From Skermanella stibiiresistens SB22 (GTDB lineage Bacteria; Pseudomonadota; Alphaproteobacteria; Azospirillales; Azospirillaceae), in assembly GCF_000576635.1 (NCBI RefSeq), contig NZ_AVFL01000014.1, positions 124,001 through 188,000 on the forward strand: a stretch of 64,000 nt of DNA, given 5' to 3'. The position numbers and the translations under genes were made by a program. The notes under the pieces are model-generated. The model ran no database searches. It saw nothing but the letters and a program-made list of their open reading frames with translations, and had not been told where the DNA came from. Of the stretch, positions 27,959 through 35,690 are shown piece by piece (position 1 is the stretch's first letter; each line of letters begins with the position of its first letter).

Positions 27959-29514
27959 GCCGCTTCTCCCGCGCGTTCTTCCCCAGTCATCTCCCCGGCC
28001 ATCATCTCCCCGACCAAAGTCCGGGCGTCGCCGTCATTGGCGATGATGCCGACGACGCGGCCGCCCGACATCACGGCGATGCGGTCGGAGAGTTCCAGGA
28101 TCTCATCCAGGTCGGTGGAGATCAGGATGGTGGCGACGCCAGCGTCGGCGGCCTCGCTCAGGCGTCGGCGGGCGGAGGCGATGTTGTGGACGTCCAGACC
28201 ATATGTGGGCTTGTTGTAGATCACGACGCGGGCGCCGCCAAACAGCTCGCGGGCCAGCACCGCCTTCTGGATGTTGCCGCCGGACAGGCGGGCGATCGGC
28301 GTGTCGGGGCCGGGGGTTCGGACATCGAATTCCTCGATCAACGCCCGCGCGTGCTCGCGGATCCGGGCCGGCCGCTCGATGCCGCCCTCCCAGAAGGGTG
28401 CTGTGCCGATCTCCTTCAGCAGCAGGTTGGTCGAAACCGGAAAGGCGCCGACCGTACCCTCGCCCAGCCGGTCGTCGGTGACGTAGCGCAACCCCAGCCG
28501 CCGCCTCGCCCCAACATCGAGAGACGCGATCGGCCGGCCGTCGAGCAGGATTTCGCCAGCGGCCGCGCGGCGTTGCCCCGCCAAGGCCTCGGCCAGCTGC
28601 TTCTGGCCATTGCCGTCGATGCCGGCGATGCCCAGGATCTCGCCGGCCGCCACCTCGAAGCTGACTTCCGCCACCCGCCCATCGCCGCCACCGTCGACCG
28701 ATAGTCCCCGCACCGTCAGCACGGGCCGCCGCTCGCCGGTGGCATCCGCCCTCCGGATATGGGGGGCACCGCCGGCGCCGCCGAACATGCTTCGGACAAC
28801 CAATTGGTGCAGCTTGTGCTCGTCGGTCTCCCGCAGCTGTTCCGGCCCCAATTCCGCGACCTTGCGGCCGTGCCGGAGGATGGAGATGCGGTCGCCGAAG
28901 TCGAAGGCCTCGCGCAGCTTGTGGGTGATCAGGATGACCGCCAGCAAACGCTTCGCCAGTTCCCGCATCAGCGCGCCCAACTCCTCGACACCTTGTGGCG
29001 TCAGCATCGAAGTCGCCTCGTCCAGCACCAGCACGCGGCTGCCCCGCAGCAGGGCGCGGAAAATCTCGACCTGCTGCTGTTCACCCAGCGACAGCTCGCC
29101 GGTGATCGCGTGGGGATCGATCCGCACGCCGAAGTCGGCGCACAGCGCCTCGAACCGATGCGCGATGTCGCCCTCCCGCCGGAACCTCCACCAGGGATTT
29201 CCCAAGGACAGGTTCTGCGCCACGGTCAGGGTCGGCACCAGCATGCCGTGCTGGAAGACGGTGCCGATACCCGACCGCAGCGCGCGCTTGGGCGAGGTCA
29301 GCTTTACCGTCGCGCCCTCCAGTAGGATATCGCCCTCGTCCGGCTGCTGGAGACCGGAGAGCATCCCAATCAGCGTCGATTTACCGGCGCCGTTCTCCCC
29401 CAGCAGGACATGGACTTCCCCGGCGTGGATCCTCAGATCGACCTGATCGTTGGCGATCACGCCAGGGAAGCGCTTGGTGACGCCCCGGAATTCGATCAGC
29501 GGAGCTGCGGGCAT
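27955..29514 (-). CDS. BMP-type ABC transporter ATPase, duplicated (candidate vitamin B6 importer)
   Basis: 519 aa with two nucleotide-binding halves. The first has Walker A GENGAGKST near residue 39, signature LSLGEQQQVEIFRAL, Walker B VLVLDEATSML and switch His in ITHKLREA. The second has the degenerate Walker A GIDGNGQKQ, signature LSGGNIQKAVLAREL and PTYGLDVHN, where the usual catalytic Glu is replaced, as is common in sugar/nucleoside ATPases of this type. Thus one composite ATP site probably does most of the work. It is coupled by overlap to permease 1 and lies 53 nt after the receptor gene. Confidence 0.88.
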   Translation of the reverse strand: MPAAPLIEFRGVTKRFPGVIANDQVDLRIHAGEVHVLLGENGAGKSTLIGMLSGLQQPDEGDILLEGATVKLTSPKRALRSGIGTVFQHGMLVPTLTVAQNLSLGNPWWRFRREGDIAHRFEALCADFGVRIDPHAITGELSLGEQQQVEIFRALLRGSRVLVLDEATSMLTPQGVEELGALMRELAKRLLAVILITHKLREAFDFGDRISILRHGRKVAELGPEQLRETDEHKLHQLVVRSMFGGAGGAPHIRRADATGERRPVLTVRGLSVDGGGDGRVAEVSFEVAAGEILGIAGIDGNGQKQLAEALAGQRRAAAGEILLDGRPIASLDVGARRRLGLRYVTDDRLGEGTVGAFPVSTNLLLKEIGTAPFWEGGIERPARIREHARALIEEFDVRTPGPDTPIARLSGGNIQKAVLARELFGGARVVIYNKPTYGLDVHNIASARRRLSEAADAGVATILISTDLDEILELSDRIAVMSGGRVVGIIANDGDARTLVGEMMAGEMTGEERAGEAA

Positions 29515-29567
29515 GCGGAGCGACCTTTCGAGCGACGGGATGCCACAAGTGGACCGGGGGTGACGGG

Positions 29568-30605
29568 CTACTTCGCCGCCACGTCCGTCATCAGGGCGCG
29601 GACCGCGGCGGCATCGAACACCGGCTCGATCTTGATCTTGCCCGAGATGATGTCGTCGCGGAGCGCCATGATCGGCGCCCAGGCGTCGGCCGGCACGTTC
29701 TTGGTCTGGAGCAGGCGCACAGAGTTGTCGGAAAGCTGGATCTTGTAATGCTTGGTGCCGAAGGTGCCTGCCTTGATGTCATCGACCATGGAGGCATAGA
29801 CCGGCGTCATGTCCCAAAGCACGGAGGTCAGGAGGAAGCCCTTGTCCAGCGTGGTTTTGTCGCCGATCACGTCGATGAACAGAACCTTGCCGCCATCGAC
29901 GGCCTTGGTCGTCTCGACCGCCTGGAGCATGCCGAAGCTGGAACCGTTGCCCTGGCCGAAGATGACGTCGGCGCCGGCCGCGATCACCGATCCCGTCACC
30001 CGCTGGCCGCCTGCGGCGTCGCTGTAAGCGGCTGGGCCGATCACCGCGTAGACGATCTTGGTGCCCGGCTTCTCCGCCTTGACGCCCTGCGCGAAACCAG
30101 CCGATTGCGAGTTCCAGCTTGGCGGCTCGCCCGAGACCACGACGCCGACCGTGCCGGTGCGGCTGACCTTGGCGGCGAGACGACCGGCGAGATAAGCGCC
30201 CTCGTGCCCGCTGAGGGTATAGTCGGCGACGAGACCCGGCTTCAACAGGTCGGGCCGGTCGACGATCGCCACGGGGACCTTCATCTCCTGCGCGATCTCG
30301 GGACAGGCGGTGTTGTAGCCGCTGGCGTGGCACAGCATGAGGCCGACGCCATCCTCCGCCAGTTCCCGGAGCGTTGGCCGGACATCACCATAGCCCAAGC
30401 CTTGGGCGACGGTCAGTTCCACGCCGGTCTTCGCGGCGGCCGCCTTCGCCGAATCGACGCCCTGCTGGTTCCAGCCGAAGTCGGATCCCTGCTCCGGCAC
30501 GAGGATCGCGATGCTCTTGAGTTCGGCGGCGCCGGCGGTCAGGGAAAAAGCGGATACCGCAGCGGCACACAAGGTGGTGAGAAGTCGAGTCCTGAGTTCG
30601 CGCAT
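29568..30605 (-). CDS. BMP-family periplasmic binding protein (candidate vitamin B6 receptor)
   Basis: 345 aa with a Sec signal (RTRLLTTLCAAAVSAFSLTA, cleavage near GAA-EL) and no lipobox, so it should be free in the periplasm. The mature part has BMP hallmarks: VPEQGSDFGWNQQGVDSAK, CHASGYNTACPEIAQ, LSGHEGAYLAGRLAAKVS, GQGNGSSFGMLQAVE and the C-terminal TKHYKIQLSDNSVRL. AGGGAG lies before ATG 30605. It is the first gene of the eight-gene operon; the AT-rich 30606-30735 segment upstream likely contains the promoter. Ligand assignment to B6 vitamers is inference from co-transcribed enzymes. Confidence 0.85.
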   Translation of the reverse strand: MRELRTRLLTTLCAAAVSAFSLTAGAAELKSIAILVPEQGSDFGWNQQGVDSAKAAAAKTGVELTVAQGLGYGDVRPTLRELAEDGVGLMLCHASGYNTACPEIAQEMKVPVAIVDRPDLLKPGLVADYTLSGHEGAYLAGRLAAKVSRTGTVGVVVSGEPPSWNSQSAGFAQGVKAEKPGTKIVYAVIGPAAYSDAAGGQRVTGSVIAAGADVIFGQGNGSSFGMLQAVETTKAVDGGKVLFIDVIGDKTTLDKGFLLTSVLWDMTPVYASMVDDIKAGTFGTKHYKIQLSDNSVRLLQTKNVPADAWAPIMALRDDIISGKIKIEPVFDAAAVRALMTDVAAK

Positions 30606-30735
30606 GGTCTTACTCCCTGTTGAAGAGTGAAATTTACCAGCAGAGCTTGTTTTTGTTTGTTGCTTTACAGTGGAATAGAGAACTGTACTTTGCTAGCTTA
30701 ACTCAGAACCATCCGATGACATAGGGCTTTCCGCC

Positions 30736-31143
30736 ATGCAGCTCCCGCGAAAGTCAGGCTTCGCCCTTGTTCTCATCTCGCTCATGGCGGGTTCCGCCGT
30801 CGCGGAGACCCCGCTGTACCCCACCCTGGTCGAAGTCCGCAACCGCTCCGCCAGGACGATCACCTGTGTGGCCCAAGTCGCCCACTGGTTCTCGACCGAA
30901 CTGGGCAGCGCGGCCCCAGACGGGCAAGTGCGCGCCGACCTGCGCTCCGATCCCGTGACCGGAACAGTTTTCATCCTCAACGACAGCGGCGACCGGCTGC
31001 CGGTCGAGGCCGCGTGGTGCGGCTTCGCCGGCGCAGCGTGGGAGACCCGCAGCCCCTTGGCGTTGGAGCGCCGGCGCGGCGAACCGGCCGCCGACATCAA
31101 GGTCTCCTGCGATGCCGACGACGGGCGGCTGCGCTGCCATTGA
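30736..31143 (+). CDS. Small exported protein of unknown function
   Basis: 135-aa protein with a clear signal peptide (KSGFALVLISLMAGSAVA, cleavage before ETPLYP), leaving a mature chain of about 112 residues. Three cysteines are seen in the mature half-lengths (TCVAQ, AWCGF, VSCDADDGRLRC gives two), allowing two disulfides. No family recognised. It is the only plus-strand gene between the two minus-strand vitamin B6 gene sets and is divergent from the importer, so it may share that promoter region. A periplasmic scavenging or chaperone role is possible but unsupported. Confidence 0.6.
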   Translation: MQLPRKSGFALVLISLMAGSAVAETPLYPTLVEVRNRSARTITCVAQVAHWFSTELGSAAPDGQVRADLRSDPVTGTVFILNDSGDRLPVEAAWCGFAGAAWETRSPLALERRRGEPAADIKVSCDADDGRLRCH

Positions 31144-31163
31144 GTTGAAAACCGCGCCGAGGG

Positions 31164-32096
31164 TCATGGCGTGTCGCGGCCTTCCAGTACCCGGCGGGTC
31201 GCGACCAGCTTCCGTGCCCGCTCGGCCCCCAACTCCTTGATCCGTTCCGGCGTGTAATCGTAAATGCCGCCGCCCGTCTTCATGCCCAGCCGTCCCGCCG
31301 CCGTCCTGGACGTGATCGCGTCGCTGACGGTGGCGGCGTTGCACAGATCGGCGTTCAGGTAGCCCGAGACCGACTGGTAGATGTCCAACCCAGCCATATC
31401 GAGCAGGGCCATGGGGCCGATCACCGACAGTTTGTAGCCGATGCCCCACGAGACACAGGTGTCGAGCGCGTCGGCGTCGATCACGCCCTGATCGACCAAA
31501 TCGACGCATTCCCGCAGCAGCGCGTAGAGCACCCGGTTCTCGACGAAGCCGGGAACGTCCTTCTTGACCAGGACCGGGATCAGTCCCAAGCCCTTGATGG
31601 TCTCGGAAATGAAGCTCACCACCTCCGCAGCCGTGGCGGCGCCCGGAATGACCTCGATCATCGGGATGATGTGCGGCGGGTTGGACCAGTGCATTCCGAC
31701 GAAGCGCCGGGGATTGACGACGAAAGCCTGGAGCTTGGTGATCGGGATGCCCGAGGTGTCGGACGCGATGACGCAGTCGCCCGCCACCAGCGGGCTGATG
31801 GCGCGCAGCACCTCCTCCTTGACCTCGATCCGCTCCGGCACGTTCTCGATCACGAGGTCGACGCCGGCGACGGCCTCGGCGAGATCGCGGTGGAACGAGA
31901 TCGCCCCCTCCCCGCTCGCTAGCGGCGTGATGCTCAATTGGTCGAGCACCGCGCCGATCTGCGGCAGCATCACCCGCGCCCGGTCGATCGCCGCGTCGGA
32001 GGTGTCGAAGGCCCGGACCTCGAAGCCTCCGCGTGCCATCCGGGCGACCATGCCCGGCCCCATGGTGCCGAGCCCGATGACCGCGACCTTCAGCAT
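31164..32096 (-). CDS. FHMPC 5-dehydrogenase-like protein (3-hydroxyacyl-CoA dehydrogenase family)
   Basis: 310-aa NAD enzyme. GLGTMGPG starts at residue 8. The C-terminal half carries MHWSNPPHIIPMIEVIPG, KKDVPGFVENRVLYALLRE, DTCVSWGIGYKLSVIGPMAL and ERARKLVATRRVLEGR. These agree closely with M. loti 5-formyl-3-hydroxy-2-methylpyridine-4-carboxylate 5-dehydrogenase (309 aa), which oxidises the product of 4-pyridoxate dehydrogenase. A fatty-acid HADH role is therefore unlikely. GGGAGG precedes the ATG. It is the last gene of a six-gene minus-strand group, 28 nt after the GST. Confidence 0.85.
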   Translation of the reverse strand: MLKVAVIGLGTMGPGMVARMARGGFEVRAFDTSDAAIDRARVMLPQIGAVLDQLSITPLASGEGAISFHRDLAEAVAGVDLVIENVPERIEVKEEVLRAISPLVAGDCVIASDTSGIPITKLQAFVVNPRRFVGMHWSNPPHIIPMIEVIPGAATAAEVVSFISETIKGLGLIPVLVKKDVPGFVENRVLYALLRECVDLVDQGVIDADALDTCVSWGIGYKLSVIGPMALLDMAGLDIYQSVSGYLNADLCNAATVSDAITSRTAAGRLGMKTGGGIYDYTPERIKELGAERARKLVATRRVLEGRDTP

Positions 32097-32124
32097 GACT
32101 ATCCTCCCGCTGTGACGATCCGGC

Positions 32125-32754
32125 TCAGACGGCCTTGGCGATGGTGCTGGGTGTCTTGCCCACCGCCACCTGGAAGGCGGGGCGCTCGGCCACGGAGGCG
32201 CGCCACTTGTCGAGGTTGGCGAAGGCGGGCCGCTCGACCGGGAAGTCAAGGCAGCGGGCGACGACCGGCGCCAAGGCGACATCGGCCAGCGTGAAGCGGT
32301 CGAGCGCCACGAAGTCCTTGCCGCCGAGTTGGGCGTCCAGGATCCTCAATTGGGTGATCATGTCGTCGGCCTGGGCCTGGAAGTCGGCGGCCCGCTCCTC
32401 CGGAGCCTTCTTGCTGTCCTTGAACACCGCCACATAGGGCGTGTTGAGCGAGGCCAGCATCCAGTCCATCCAGCGCTCGACCTGGGTCTTGTCGGCGAGT
32501 GACCCGCCGCCTAGGTCACTGCCGGCCTTGGCCGTCAGATACCGCAGGATCGTGTGCGATTCCCAGATCGATAGGTCGCCGTCCAACACGGTGGGGACCT
32601 TGGCGTTGGGGTTGAGCGCCTTGTACTCCGGCGTCTGCGTGTTGCCGAACTGACGGCCGTAATCCTCGCGGGAATAGGGTATCGCCAGTTCCTCGAGCAG
32701 GAAGATGACCTTCTGGACGTTGCCAGAAGTCTGCCGTCCCAGGAGCTTGATCAT
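32125..32754 (-). CDS. Glutathione S-transferase family protein
   Basis: 209-aa GST. The N-terminal thioredoxin-like half shows SGNVQKVIFLLEEL, NPNAKVPTVLDGD with the cis-Pro, and the glutathione-contacting WESHTILRYL. The C-terminal helical half has FVALDRFTLADVALAP. ATG 32754 is taken because GGTGGAAAC precedes it; ATG 32766 is possible. In aromatic catabolic operons GSTs often isomerise maleylpyruvate-like ring-cleavage products. With a gentisate-type cupin in the same operon that is a reasonable, unproven role. Confidence 0.82.
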   Translation of the reverse strand: MIKLLGRQTSGNVQKVIFLLEELAIPYSREDYGRQFGNTQTPEYKALNPNAKVPTVLDGDLSIWESHTILRYLTAKAGSDLGGGSLADKTQVERWMDWMLASLNTPYVAVFKDSKKAPEERAADFQAQADDMITQLRILDAQLGGKDFVALDRFTLADVALAPVVARCLDFPVERPAFANLDKWRASVAERPAFQVAVGKTPSTIAKAV

Positions 32755-32806
32755 TGTTTCCACCATTCTTTTTCTTCGGTTCTAGGTCGGATGCCGCTTA
32801 GGCTTG

Positions 32807-33211
32807 TCAGCGGTCCAGCGGCTTGTAGACTATGGCTTCCATCTCGATCTTGGTGTTGATCACCGCGCGCGCCTCGACCGTCGTGCGCGCCATCATGCCG
32901 TCGGGGAAGAATTCGGCGAAGGCCCTGTTGTAGCGGCCGAAATCGCGGGTGTCCTCCAGGTAGGTCGTGACCCGCACGATATCCTTCAGGGTCGCCCCGT
33001 CCTGCGCGATGATCCGCTCGATCGACTCCAGCGTCCAGCGCGTCTCCTCCTCGATCGTGCCGGACAGCATGTTGCCATTGGCGTCCTTCGGCACCTGCCC
33101 GGAAACGAAGATGAAATCACCGGCCCGGATCGCGGGGTGGAACGGCAGGTTGGGGTTCTTCTTGCCGATCGGATAAACATCCGCCCGGCGCTCGTCGGTC
33201 TTGTCGCTCAT
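32807..33211 (-). CDS. RidA family protein (enamine/imine deaminase)
   Basis: 134-aa YjgF/YER057c/UK114 protein. FVSGQVPKDANGNM is near residue 35, RVTTYLEDTRDFGRYN mid-chain, and ARTTVEARAVINTKIEMEAI carries the conserved Arg that binds carboxylates, with the Glu near the C-terminus. RidA enzymes hydrolyse reactive enamines/imines, releasing ammonia. Here it lies among a ring-cleaving cupin and a GST. Opening a nitrogen heterocycle would give an enamine-type intermediate, so RidA is a sensible next step. That link is inference. Confidence 0.87.
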   Translation of the reverse strand: MSDKTDERRADVYPIGKKNPNLPFHPAIRAGDFIFVSGQVPKDANGNMLSGTIEEETRWTLESIERIIAQDGATLKDIVRVTTYLEDTRDFGRYNRAFAEFFPDGMMARTTVEARAVINTKIEMEAIVYKPLDR

Positions 33212-33224
33212 GCCCTGCCCTCCC

Positions 33225-34355
33225 TCAGCCGAAGACGCTGGTTTCGATGATGTCGACGCCATGGACGCGGTCGACCAGATAGATGATGCCGCGATCGTCG
33301 ATGGTGACGTCGTTGGATGACGCCCGCTGCGCCCCCTCCGGCACGTCCGGCAGGAAGTGCCCGACCTCCTTCGGCGCGAAGGGATCGGCGATGTCGACCA
33401 GCCGCAGTCCTTGGGCAAACCAGGCGAACGGGATGATCGAGCCCTTGAACCGCTCCGACGGCTGATGGCAGCCGGTCATCGGCGGCTGCGGCTCGCCGGT
33501 GGTGTCGATGCCTTCGACCTGGAATGTCGAGATCGGCACCGGCGTGCGCTCGTCCGTGATGTCGTAGATCCAGGCGAAGGCCGGGGGCGCCGGATACAGC
33601 TTGGCGACATCCTCGTCCGCCACCACCATGATCTTGCGGCCCTTGAGGGTTTGCGGCATCGGCAGGCAGGTGTGGGTCGGGTGCGGGAAGGCCAGGCTGG
33701 TGTTCAGTTCCGAGATCAGCTTCGGCTTCGACAGATCGGAGACATCCAGGATGAACAGCCCGTGATGCCAGTAGCTGACATACATCCTGTCGCCCAGCCG
33801 GAGCGGATGGTGGCAGCGCGGCGTCGGCCACGCCGGGTCCCACGGGTATTCCTCGCCACCGGCCTGCCATTGCCCCGGAACCCACCAGCGGCCGACCTCG
33901 CGCGGGTTGACCGGGTCCGACAGGTCGAGCGTCATGGTGATGTTGCCGATGTAGCCTTCCGCGGTCGGCGAGATGTAGGCGTGGTGGCCGTCGAAGTCGT
34001 AGCGGTGGACGCCCTTGCCTGCCGTCCGCCACTTGGAGATCAGCTTGGGCTCCGCCGGACGGGAGACGTCGTAGATCCCCAGCCCACCGCCGAACTCCGG
34101 CGCGTTCTGACCGAAACGCTCGTGGTTGACGATCATGATGCCGTTTTGGACGCGCACCTTGTGGGAGTGCCAGCCATCCGGGACGTCGATCCGGGCGATC
34201 TGCCTGGGGTTCCGCGGATCGGAGATGTCATAGATCGACGTGCCGCTCGGCGGCCGCATGTGACCGACATAGAGCGTCGTGCCATCAACCCACACCTGGC
34301 CGCCGCCGGGGCAGTCGATGTGGGACAGGTGGCTCGTGTTCAGGGATTTTGGCAT
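33225..34355 (-). CDS. LVIVD-repeat beta-propeller protein
   Basis: 376 aa made of repeated units ending in (I/L)YDISDPxNP or similar: SIYDISDPRNPRQIARID, GIYDVSRPAEPKLIS, TLDLSDPVNPREVG, FILDVSDLSKPKLIS, IYDITDERTPVPIS and RLVDIADPFAPKEVG, about one each 45-60 residues. This is the LVIVD seven-bladed-like propeller group. No signal peptide is seen, so it appears cytoplasmic. Conserved His-rich stretches between blades (PRCHHPLRLG, FPHPTHTCLP, TGCHQPSERF) could bind metal. It lies between RidA (13 nt) and the cupin (49 nt). Function unknown. Confidence 0.75.
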   Translation of the reverse strand: MPKSLNTSHLSHIDCPGGGQVWVDGTTLYVGHMRPPSGTSIYDISDPRNPRQIARIDVPDGWHSHKVRVQNGIMIVNHERFGQNAPEFGGGLGIYDVSRPAEPKLISKWRTAGKGVHRYDFDGHHAYISPTAEGYIGNITMTLDLSDPVNPREVGRWWVPGQWQAGGEEYPWDPAWPTPRCHHPLRLGDRMYVSYWHHGLFILDVSDLSKPKLISELNTSLAFPHPTHTCLPMPQTLKGRKIMVVADEDVAKLYPAPPAFAWIYDITDERTPVPISTFQVEGIDTTGEPQPPMTGCHQPSERFKGSIIPFAWFAQGLRLVDIADPFAPKEVGHFLPDVPEGAQRASSNDVTIDDRGIIYLVDRVHGVDIIETSVFG

Positions 34356-34404
34356 TGGGTCCGGTCTCGCCGTCTCTCGTTGCGGTCTGGCTTGTTGGCG
34401 CGGG

Positions 34405-35544
34405 TCAGGCGAGCCGCACCGTCTCGCCATCGGCGTTCCGGCCCCATTTGCGGTAGAGCGAGAAGACCTTCAGGCTGGGCTCGTCGCTCGCCACGAACAG
34501 GATGGCGGGCTCCGTGTCGGAACCGTTGACATGCTCGCACCAAGCGCCACCGGGGATCGCCACGGTGTCGAACTCGTTCCAGTCGTAGCGTTGGCCGTTG
34601 ATGATGGAGTGACCGTGACCCTTGAACGGGGCCGCCAGGAGGCTGGCGGTCTGGCGCAGCGGCAGAGTCTTCTCGCCGGGGCGCAGCATCTGCGCGAAGA
34701 AGGTGATCGTCTTGAAGACGGGACCGCCGGTGGTCGGGTCGACGTACTCGACCATCAGCGCCTCGTGCGGGTCGCCGTCCCAATCCTTGTGGCGGTTCAG
34801 GATGTTCTCCATCGCCTCCCAGCGGTAGACATACATCGGCGAGGAGAAACCGGCGCCGCGGGAATGGTTGACGAAGCGCGGCCGCAGCCCGCCCTGCCCA
34901 TAGATGCGGTTGGAGTAGTCGTCGGGGAACCGCGCCGATTGCTTCTTCTTGGCGGTTTCCTGGCCGTTGTCGACTTCCTTGTAGTCATGCTCGAAGCTGA
35001 CCGCGTTCAGGGTTTCGACCAGCGGCAGGTCCAGGACCGACAGGTTGATCGCCGGCTCGTCGCCGACGGTGCCGTGATTGTGCCAAGTGTCGATCGGGGT
35101 CAGCACCATGTCGCCGGGACCGAACACGATGTCCTCGCCCTCGACGCCGGTGAAGTTGCCCTTGCCGGTCAGGCCGAAGCGGATGGCGCTGGGCGTGTGC
35201 CGGTGCGGCGGCATGATCTCGTTGGGGTCGTTCAGCCGGTACGCGGTGTACATCGTGCTGACGGTGGCGCGCTGCGGCGCCAGGCCCGGATTGACCAGGA
35301 TGACGGAACGGCGGTCGGAATCGTCGGTCGTGATCAGTTCGGCGGAGCGCTTGAGGATCGGTTCGATGTCGTCCTTGTAGTTCCAGACATGCGGCACGGC
35401 GCGCTTGGTCGCCAGCAGCTGCTTGATCTCGTCGTGATCGGTGTTCGACGTCGCCCAGAACGGGAAAAGGTTATGCGCGTGGAGATCGTCGTACAGCGCC
35501 TTCAGCGCCGCTTCACGGTTGCTCAGCTTATCGATGCTGTTCAT
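34405..35544 (-). CDS. Cupin ring-cleavage dioxygenase, gentisate/salicylate 1,2-dioxygenase type
   Basis: 379-aa bicupin. The first cupin has PPHRHTPSAIRFGLTG (two metal His) and later LTPIDTWHNHGTVGDEP (third His), the classic 2-His plus His set of gentisate 1,2-dioxygenase-like Fe(II) enzymes. The second cupin (SLLAAPFKGHGHSII, PGGAWCEHVNGS) is present but less conserved. These enzymes split the bond between a hydroxylated and a carboxylated ring carbon. A CAGGAGCC site precedes ATG 35544. It is placed between the GMC dehydrogenase and the LVIVD/RidA genes. A pyridine substrate with adjacent OH and COOH is proposed from context. Confidence 0.83.
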   Translation of the reverse strand: MNSIDKLSNREAALKALYDDLHAHNLFPFWATSNTDHDEIKQLLATKRAVPHVWNYKDDIEPILKRSAELITTDDSDRRSVILVNPGLAPQRATVSTMYTAYRLNDPNEIMPPHRHTPSAIRFGLTGKGNFTGVEGEDIVFGPGDMVLTPIDTWHNHGTVGDEPAINLSVLDLPLVETLNAVSFEHDYKEVDNGQETAKKKQSARFPDDYSNRIYGQGGLRPRFVNHSRGAGFSSPMYVYRWEAMENILNRHKDWDGDPHEALMVEYVDPTTGGPVFKTITFFAQMLRPGEKTLPLRQTASLLAAPFKGHGHSIINGQRYDWNEFDTVAIPGGAWCEHVNGSDTEPAILFVASDEPSLKVFSLYRKWGRNADGETVRLA

Positions 35545-35690
35545 CGCGTCTGGCTCCTGTTGGAATGACGGCCTTGGATGACGGCTTCCGAATGGGGCGG
35601 CTCGGTTCAACCAATTTCCAACCGTAATCCGACTTGGTTATCGGCGTAAAGCGGTTTTTTGGTTACTTGGTCGAAGCCAAGTCAACCGCC

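Noticed and set aside
31164-32096. 3-hydroxybutyryl-CoA dehydrogenase as the function
   Set aside because: Same superfamily, but the MHWSNPPHIIPMIEV and DTCVSWGIGYK blocks follow the FHMPC dehydrogenase.
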